A DNA stretch of 64,000 nucleotides from NCBI GenBank assembly GCA_910589415.1, contig CAJUUM010000031.1, positions 1,488,001-1,552,000 on the forward strand, in the 5' to 3' direction. Each line of letters starts with the position of its first letter. Position 1 is the first letter of the stretch. A model generated the notes under the pieces. The model saw nothing but the letters and a program-made list of their open reading frames with translations, was not told where the DNA came from and did no database searches. Both the position numbers and the translations under genes were made by a program. The stretch comes from Malachius bipustulatus (lineage: Eukaryota; Arthropoda; Insecta; Coleoptera; Melyridae). Below, piece after piece: positions 57,999-64,000 of this stretch.

Positions 57999-58118
57999 AA
58001 GAATAAATGATTAAACTCAAAAGTTAGCCGTAGTTAATCAACTGAAAGTGCCCTTATACCCAAGAATTAATCAAGAACTGTATAAGAATTAAGAAGGGAG
58101 TTATCATCATATGTAAAA

Positions 58119-59482
58119 AATATTACAGAACAACTAGTAAAAATAATAAAGGAAGAATTGAGCGATGTCATGATAGCTAACAGAACTGTGAGAACTATAG
58201 GGAGGTCAGTATACACCAGGCTAAAGGATCCAACTCCCCCCTTAAAAAAGTCAAACGTGGTTTATAAGATCCCTTGCAGTAATTGCGATGGTGTCTATAC
58301 AGGGTAAGTCATTGATATGGTAAAGCTCGATTGCACCTACACCATTAAACATATCGAAATGAACCAAAAAGTGCTGTAAATGGGAGGGTAAAGTGCAGTT
58401 TGTAAAATTATTTTCAGATACACAGGATGGCCCAATATCGCTGTACGCCATACAACTTTGTTATTTTAAATAGGACACCCTCTATATTATTACATTTTCA
58501 TATTGTTTGAGAAAAGTCAAAAAGAATGATTTGTAAAGTTGAAGTTTGTAATGAGCAATTTATGAGTTATAAACAAATGAAAATCGCGATTTTCCATTTT
58601 CAAAGCAGCTTATATTGAAAACGGCTCGAGATATGGAAAAACGGTTTACATGTTCCTATCTTAACTTTTCAAGCGGTATCCTATTGGATGGATGAAATTT
58701 TTATACAGAGTGGTAAAAAATTTGATTATTTTCATCACCCGGTATAAAAATTTCAGCTACATGATAGGATACCAAATTAAAAATTAAGATAGGGACATGT
58801 AAACCGTTTTTCCATATCTCGAGCCGTTTTCAATATAAGCTGATTTGAAAATGAAAAATCGCGATTTTCATTTGTTTATAACTCATAAATTGCTCATTAC
58901 AAACTTCAACTTTACAAACCATTCTTTTTGACTTTTCTCAAACAATATGAAAATGTAATAATATAGAGGGTGTCCTATTTAAAATAACAAAGTTGTATGG
59001 CGTACAGCGATATTGGGCCATCCTGTGTATCTGAAAATAATTTTACAAACTGCACTTTACCCTCCCATTTACAGCACTTTTTGGTTCATTTCGATATCTT
59101 TAATGGTGTAGGTGCAATCGAGCTTTACCATATCAATGACTTACCCTGTATAGGACAGACGAGCAGACAATTACATTCACGTATTATCTCTCACAGAAGT
59201 GATTGCAGACATAACGTTGCTAGGTGCGCCCTTGCGAGACATTGCGAAGAACAAGATCATGAACCAGACTATGGGCAGGTTGTCATACTTGACTCTGAGA
59301 GGTACTATAATAAACGAGCCTTCTTGGAGATGGTAGAAATCTATAATGAAAATTACTCTATTAATAAAAGATCTGATATTGAAAATTTAAGTGCAATTTA
59401 CAGCAATATGCTTAGAATGGAGAGGGATGGTAAACTAAAAATTAGTGCAGCAACTTCAGCAAGTGATAGTTTCCCACAATAA
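58119..59482 (+). pseudogene. PLE E GIY-YIG endonuclease split by a foldback
   Basis: The first part (58119-58299) has ITEQLVKIIKEELSDVMIA and SNVVYKIPCSNCDGVY. It is cut by the element at 58300-59148. The second part continues GQTSRQLHSRIISHRSD, CALARHCEEQDHEPDYG and FLEMVEIYNE to a stop at 59482. Excising the insert and one TA rejoins VY and IGQ, so the insertion lies inside the nuclease signature. The RT part is missing. Confidence 0.88.
58300..59148. mobile_element. TA-flanked foldback inserted in PLE E (849 bp)
   Basis: Starts CAGGGTAAGTCATTGATATG and ends with the complement; TA at 58298-58299 and 59149-59150. Arms of about 400 bp leave a short centre near 58690-58750. There is no real ORF (an apparent one spans arm and PLE). 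Confidence 0.88.
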
Positions 59483-60145
59483 TAAGTCCAACTTTTCTTC
59501 TCTATGGGAGGACCCCCTTTTGTCCATAATTGAAAAAAGAAATGGGGTTCTGACTCGAAAGTAAAGTAACACTGACTAAATGAACAATTCATTTAGACCA
59601 AACAACCGGAGAAAAAAGAATAATCATTGAACAGTTGCACATAACCTCACAAATTCACAATTTTTACTAATCTTCTTATTTAAAAAAACTTTGATAATTT
59701 TCTGATTTTTTAACTTGAGACAACCACATTGCTCTGCCATGGGGGCACCTGCCTTCTGTAATAGACTTGAATTTTATACCATCATGTAGTGGTTTTTAAA
59801 TTTTTGTTTTGTCCTTGTGTAATAGTCCAGTTTGACTCAAGTTTTAATGTAAATTTTATTAATTAATTGCATTCCTGTTGAAGACCACCATGAGGTCAAC
59901 TAGATTATTTAGATTCTATCTTTGGAGCTTAATCTCAATAGTTCGTAAGTAGATGTTATTGAATCATTGTCAGCTTTTGCTGTTTTTTTACTTGATTATT
60001 AATTTTCCATGTTATTGTAGTGGCTTGAGAATGGAAACAATAAATTTCCGAAACGTCGGCAATTGAACGCAAGAGTATTCTTTGACTCCTTGACTACTAT
60101 CCCCGTAATCAAGAAACACTGTTTTTTTTATATATATATATACGT
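59483..60145 (+). other. PLE E 3' region ending in (TA)n
   Basis: A non-coding 3' end with the hammerhead-like motif at 60022-60062 and a TA tract at 60128-60142. Confidence 0.65.
60022..60062 (+). ncRNA. hammerhead-like motif of PLE E (variant core)
   Basis: Core UUGAGAA, stem II GGAAA/UUUCC, GAAA, palindromic ACGU, C, GGC. C3 and G8 are replaced by U and A as at 4934. Stem I is imperfect. Confidence 0.5.
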
Positions 60146-60364
60146 ATTTTCCTATCAAAGTCGCACCCGGCATAATTAATGTAATTCTCGCGCCCGGAAC
60201 ATACAGTGAATATAAATTTTGTACAAAGTGGCACCATTATAAAAACCGTCAAACTGACACCCTTCTTCAATATAAAAAGTCGCTTTGTCGCACCCAGCGA
60301 TGTTGGCGCTTCACAGGGTGCCACATTTACATATTTTTTTCACTTTTATTATGTTCCACATATA

Positions 60365-61000
60365 CAGGGTGTCCCGTATCGTTATGTTCAAATTTTGTGA
60401 GCATATAGTAGGCTTATTTCTAAGCCTAAAAAACCTAAAAGTGGCAGGTCTATCTGCATTCGTTACGAAGTTACAGGCCTAAGAAAATAATGTCTAGTAA
60501 ATACCAGATTTAACTTTGAAAACCACATAAAGCTTATTTTATTGACCAAATCTTTAGTTTATCATGTGTTAGAAATGTCCTATTCCTTGCTGAATACAAG
60601 CTTGTGCTCGGAGGCCTATTGCAAAAGTAACAGTTTTCTTTTTTTTTCGCGTACCTATCTCTTAACCAGCTTGCTGAATACGATCAAATAATAATTTCTC
60701 TCTGGTATTTAGTTACAAACACCAATTCCGAAATATCTGGTGCCGCATCTATTTGAATCATAGTTCCATTTCGTATGAGCAGGGTAACCTCTACAAATGT
60801 TTATTTCGGTGACGTTTACTCATGTGTGGCAATTTTTGTGGTGTACAAAGTTGAATCTTGTTATTTACTAGACATAATTTTCTTAGGCCTGTAACTTCGT
60901 AACGAATAAAGATAGACCTGTCACTTTTGGGTTTTTTGGGCTCAAAATTAAGCCTACTATATGCTCAAGAATTTTGAACATAACGATACGGGACACCCTG
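60365..61000. mobile_element. TA-flanked foldback transposon (636 bp)
   Basis: CAGGGTGTCCCGTATCG at the left and its complement at the right, with TA flanks. Arms of about 145 bp contain TTACAGGCCTAAGAAAAT and its complement. The centre (about 60516-60860) has no ORF I trust. Confidence 0.85.
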
Positions 61001-61002
61001 TA

Positions 61003-62730
61003 TAATACTGTGACGATTGTTCGCGTTCTGAGGATCCGGTTTCGTGGTTTGACGGTACTCACCTTCGGATGTCTCGGGCGCCAGATTTTTGGAAGGGTTT
61101 ACTCCCTCGGGGAATCTCTCGCTGAATTCCCTGTCGAACTTGTTCACACAATTGACACCGTTGTGGTGCCCTTGTCCCTAAGGTAGCTCACTGGAGACGG
61201 AATTAGCCCAGGGGTCGGTTGGTTGGACGCAAAAATCAATAAAATAAAATCGTGCGTGGCCACGTGGTCTTTAGGCACGGAGCCACGAGCGCTGGGCAAT
61301 TCACGGAGCGAAGATGTGGGCGAGAAGGCGGTTGTAATTGGTAACAATACACACACAAAATAAAACTCACAGATAAATGAAAACAAGCTTTATTTGTACC
61401 CCTTATTAAACTAATTTTATTGCAAGTTCGGCGGTCGATCTGAGCGAGTCGACTGGTCGGTAAAATAATATAATACGGGTTAAATAAAATAAAATGTACG
61501 GGCAACGGTTCTTGTTCGCAAAAAAATTAACAATACGACGAACGGCGGAGTATTTCGGCCGTGCGCGGGAATAAAAATGTAACGAGAGGTGTGATGCGGG
61601 GTAACCCTGCTAATAGTTGCTGAAGACGATAATTTTGTAGAGATACACAGTTTCGCACGGAGACACTCCTGAGGTGCGGCATCCGGCCGGGCTTAACACC
61701 GCATGGAAAGACACCTACGCCTCGGGGTGAATCCCTATATGGCCGCGTAACTACTTCGGCGTTAACCCCTGACTCGCCGGGCCATACACCGCATGGAAAG
61801 TCAGGTATCACGCGTCCGTAGGTACACACACCGCCTAGTGCACTCCTAGTAAGGGCCAAATAATTCTCTACGCTACGACAGGGTTGCTGGCACCTAATGA
61901 GCCTAATCTATCGGGTACGTCGCTAATCTCGGTGAGGGACGGGAATAAATAAAATCTCGACAAACGGGCACAATTAAATTCAACTCGATATTTTATTCGC
62001 ACCTACCTTATTATTCTGCGGGTTCAAAACTCTTGCTGACGGTCGCGGCTCTCTTAAGGCGGTTGCGTAAGTGTACACAAAATAATAGCACTAGTTACTA
62101 TTCCCGGAACGGGGCGGAAACAATAATTCTTAAGAAAAACTTCGTGGACGGTACTAAGTCGAACGAAATCCAGAAGAGCAGAGAGCAACACCGGTCACTA
62201 TTCCCAGACGGGGCGGAAACAATAATGCTTAACACTTTAATTGCAGACAGTAGTAAATCGGATGAAACCAAGAAAAGCAGAGAGAGATTCTTCGCGTTCC
62301 GGCCTTATATGCCCGTATCCCTACCGCGGTCGTAATCTAAGAATTTTTATTAAATTTGTAAAAGAATCGAAGCCACGCTAGCGATAAACCTTATTTTTCT
62401 CTTGGATTAATCAATTTACCTGCGATTGCGGCCGTTATCGCGTAGCGTTATCTCCTCGGCGACTGGAGTCTTCAGCTTCGGTGTATGAATTCGACGATTT
62501 AAAAATGTTATTTTTACGGCTTATGTATAAAAAACCAAGTAGGTAGGTATATTAATAATAAATTTAAATATTGGGAAACTGACCGGGACTCGACTTTGCT
62601 TCATGATTTGATTGATTTAATTAATTTAAAAATAACAAAAGACAATGAAAAACGTAAATAACTGGGAATCTCTGGCACAACCCCTGACACTAAGACAAAA
62701 ACGAAGGCCGGATTTCCGGACTTCGTTACA
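61003..62730 (-). mobile_element. LTR and leader of a minus-strand gypsy element
   Basis: On the minus strand a G-run (GAGGGGGGGA at 62740-62731) is followed by TGTAACGAAG, a polypurine tract plus LTR start. A TATA box (GGCATATAAGGCC near 62304-62316) lies inside. At about 61078 TGGCGCCCGAGAC looks like a primer-binding site, but the LTR 3' end could not be fixed. Contains a roughly 101 bp imperfect tandem repeat at 62090-62260 (GGGGCGGAAACAATAAT) and two ACCGCATGGAAAG motifs (61698, 61789). Confidence 0.5.
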
Positions 62731-63273
62731 TCCCCCCCTCGTCGGATAAAAAAAAAACCAAAAGTTTTTTTTTCTCACTTAACTTAACTACCGGGACGGA
62801 CAGCTCGCTCAAACCTTACAAAAATAAACAGAATATCAATCAAAAAGAACATAAAATAAAACCTACCTTAAAATTTAATCCAATGAATATGTACAAGAAA
62901 TAATCCCTCTAATAAATTTATATACACACAAAAAATTTAATTCACCACAATACTTTTATTAAACAAACCTTTAACCTAATGAATCTCAAATAGTACAAAT
63001 TCGGATACAAAGAAAAATGAACTCACCCCGAAAAAGAAAAACAGAAATTAACCCCTGCTGGATCTCACTCTCGCGTACCTCCTCCAACATGTCGTCGTTT
63101 CGGGTTCAACGGCACCCGGACGTAGTATCTCCTCGTCCGCGGTCGAGTCGCTTTGCCACCACCTTCGGCGACGCTCGGCAGGATCGAACATTTCGCTGCG
63201 ATCCTAACAGCATACGGGTTAATATGGCGGTGCTGAACGAACGCCGAACGGGTGGACGGACAACGGGAAGGCA

Positions 63274-64000
63274 TCAAGGTCGGACGGCGGGGAAAGGCGG
63301 ATTAGCGACATACGGTTTCAAATCTTTTACGTGGATCCGTCGGAGACGCCGACCCGTCTCCCCTTTCAAGTCGTACATGACGGGGGAAATTACTTTTGTC
63401 ACGGTGTACGGGCCTGAATACTTTGGCGCCAACTTCGCGGCCAAACCCTTCACTCCCGAGGACAGATGATGTTCCGCCCTCATTACTTGATCTCCTACCC
63501 GGCACTTGCGGTGACGGTGGCAACTCTGTTTTCGCCTGGCAGGAAGGTTTTGGGCGTAAAAGGGACCTCTCACGACGGACGGACGTCGGAGTGGTTGCTT
63601 CTCCTTTCGCCTCCTGCGATAAGGATGGCTCCCTTCGGCACAGGGTAACAATTCGACGACTTCGGTGCGGACACTTCCGTGCGCTTGGCGCCCATGATGT
63701 CGACAGCGGTCTCTCTCGGACTGGACGCTAGAAGGACGACTCGGGACGTTGACAATCCCTGTCACAGCGGACGGACGCTGGACTCGTCTACTTCCGTTTC
63801 GCAGGTTACGGGGCGGACGACTCGGGACCTCGGCAGGTCCTTTTACGACTTTCGGACGTCGGAGTCGGTTCCGTTTCCCGCGAATTCTCGGTTCATCCAC
63901 TGAAGGGTCCACCACATCGTGAGCGTCAGGAGCGTACGCGTTCGAGGCCGAGCAGGCCACAGACGGTTCGGTCTGGTTTCGTGCCAGACGAGCACGGCGG
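63274..64000 (-). pseudogene. pol: Ty3/gypsy pol C-terminus with Arg/Pro-rich insert
   Basis: Open from the window edge. The last 80 residues (VGDQVMRAEHHL, LAPKYSGPYTVTKVISPVMYDL, RRIHVKDLKPYV) are the GPY-type integrase end of Ty3/gypsy. Before it lies an Arg/Pro-rich stretch with three imperfect repeats (VVKGPAEVPSRPPR, AVTGIVNVPSRPSS, VVRGPFYAQNLPAR), unusual for an integrase tail. The sequence is much more GC-rich than the rest of the window. The catalytic parts lie beyond 64000, so integrity is unknown. Confidence 0.65.

Larger units (their letters stand above)
57322..58101. repeat. head-to-head PLE terminal repeats
   Basis: A near-perfect palindrome. Left arm 57322-57700, right arm 57725-58101, with a short AT centre near 57703-57724. 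Each arm has one hammerhead with intact core. It is joined at 58102 to PLE coding sequence of another type. Confidence 0.85.

Noticed and set aside
58997..59148. Apparent N-terminus of the PLE E ORF starting at 58997
   Set aside because: It is foldback-arm sequence; the same peptide appears inverted at 58251-58451, as expected from a palindrome.
1..64000. tRNA, rRNA or host protein-coding genes
   Set aside because: Looked for tRNA-like cloverleaf ends, rRNA blocks and non-transposon proteins; nothing convincing by eye. A tRNAscan-SE, Infernal and protein-database search would be decisive.

Overview
The window looks like a transposable-element graveyard from an AT-rich arthropod, most likely insect, genome. 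The reasons are an errantivirus-type pol/env fragment, several Penelope-like elements (PLEs), short introns of 56-100 bp, and hAT, piggyBac, Ginger-type, DIRS and Tc1/mariner-like elements nested in one another. I see no ordinary host gene, tRNA, rRNA or CRISPR array, and cannot name the species. Nearly every coding region belongs to a mobile element and most are broken by frameshifts, stops or later insertions.

Layout. 1-4684: 3' half of a Ty3/gypsy element (end of protease, RT, RNase H, integrase, a small membrane ORF, LTR). 4685-10545: a cluster of PLE 3' ends, mostly minus strand, joined at (TA)n tracts, with GIY-YIG coding ends and hammerhead ribozyme motifs; a 0.9 kb TA-flanked foldback element sits inside it. 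10780-12370: a 5'-truncated LINE carrying a SINE with an 11 bp duplication. 13170-14988: a degenerate mariner-like element with a large insertion. 15159-15559: an LTR.

16459-33077: I read this as one hAT element (about 4 kb originally) swollen to 16.6 kb. Nested inside are a 6.25 kb Ginger/KRBA2-like transposon (16907-23161, TSD TATA) with two divergent intron-containing genes; an LTR (about 24012-24706); and a PLE (25640-31357) with long inverted terminal repeats, two hammerhead motifs and an almost intact RT/GIY-YIG ORF. The PLE is itself split by a 1.8 kb insertion (29380-31199, TSD AGTT).

33794-39418: a piggyBac-like element with TTAA duplications and matching 16 bp ends; its transposase gene is frameshifted and split by a 1.6 kb unclassified element. 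39476-41570: a multi-exon gene of the same uncharacterised family as the minus-strand gene of the Ginger-like element. 43022-43783: a Tc1-type foldback. 44699-47606: a truncated errantivirus with integrase, env and LTR. 47607-50275: foldbacks, tandem repeats, a MITE and a second LTR copy. 50636-55290: a nearly complete DIRS-type tyrosine-recombinase retroelement with inverted terminal repeats and an internal complementary region. 55780-57275: two copies of a non-coding satellite-like unit. 57322-60145: head-to-head PLE terminal repeats with hammerheads, then a PLE 3' end whose GIY-YIG motif is split by a TA-flanked foldback. 60365-61000: another foldback. 61003-64000: LTR and pol end of a GC-richer Ty3/gypsy element on the minus strand.

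The signals most worth following are the set of PLE hammerhead motifs (including three with an apparent compensated U3-A8 core), the two-gene Ginger/KRBA2-like transposon, and the nesting whose order can be read from target-site duplications.
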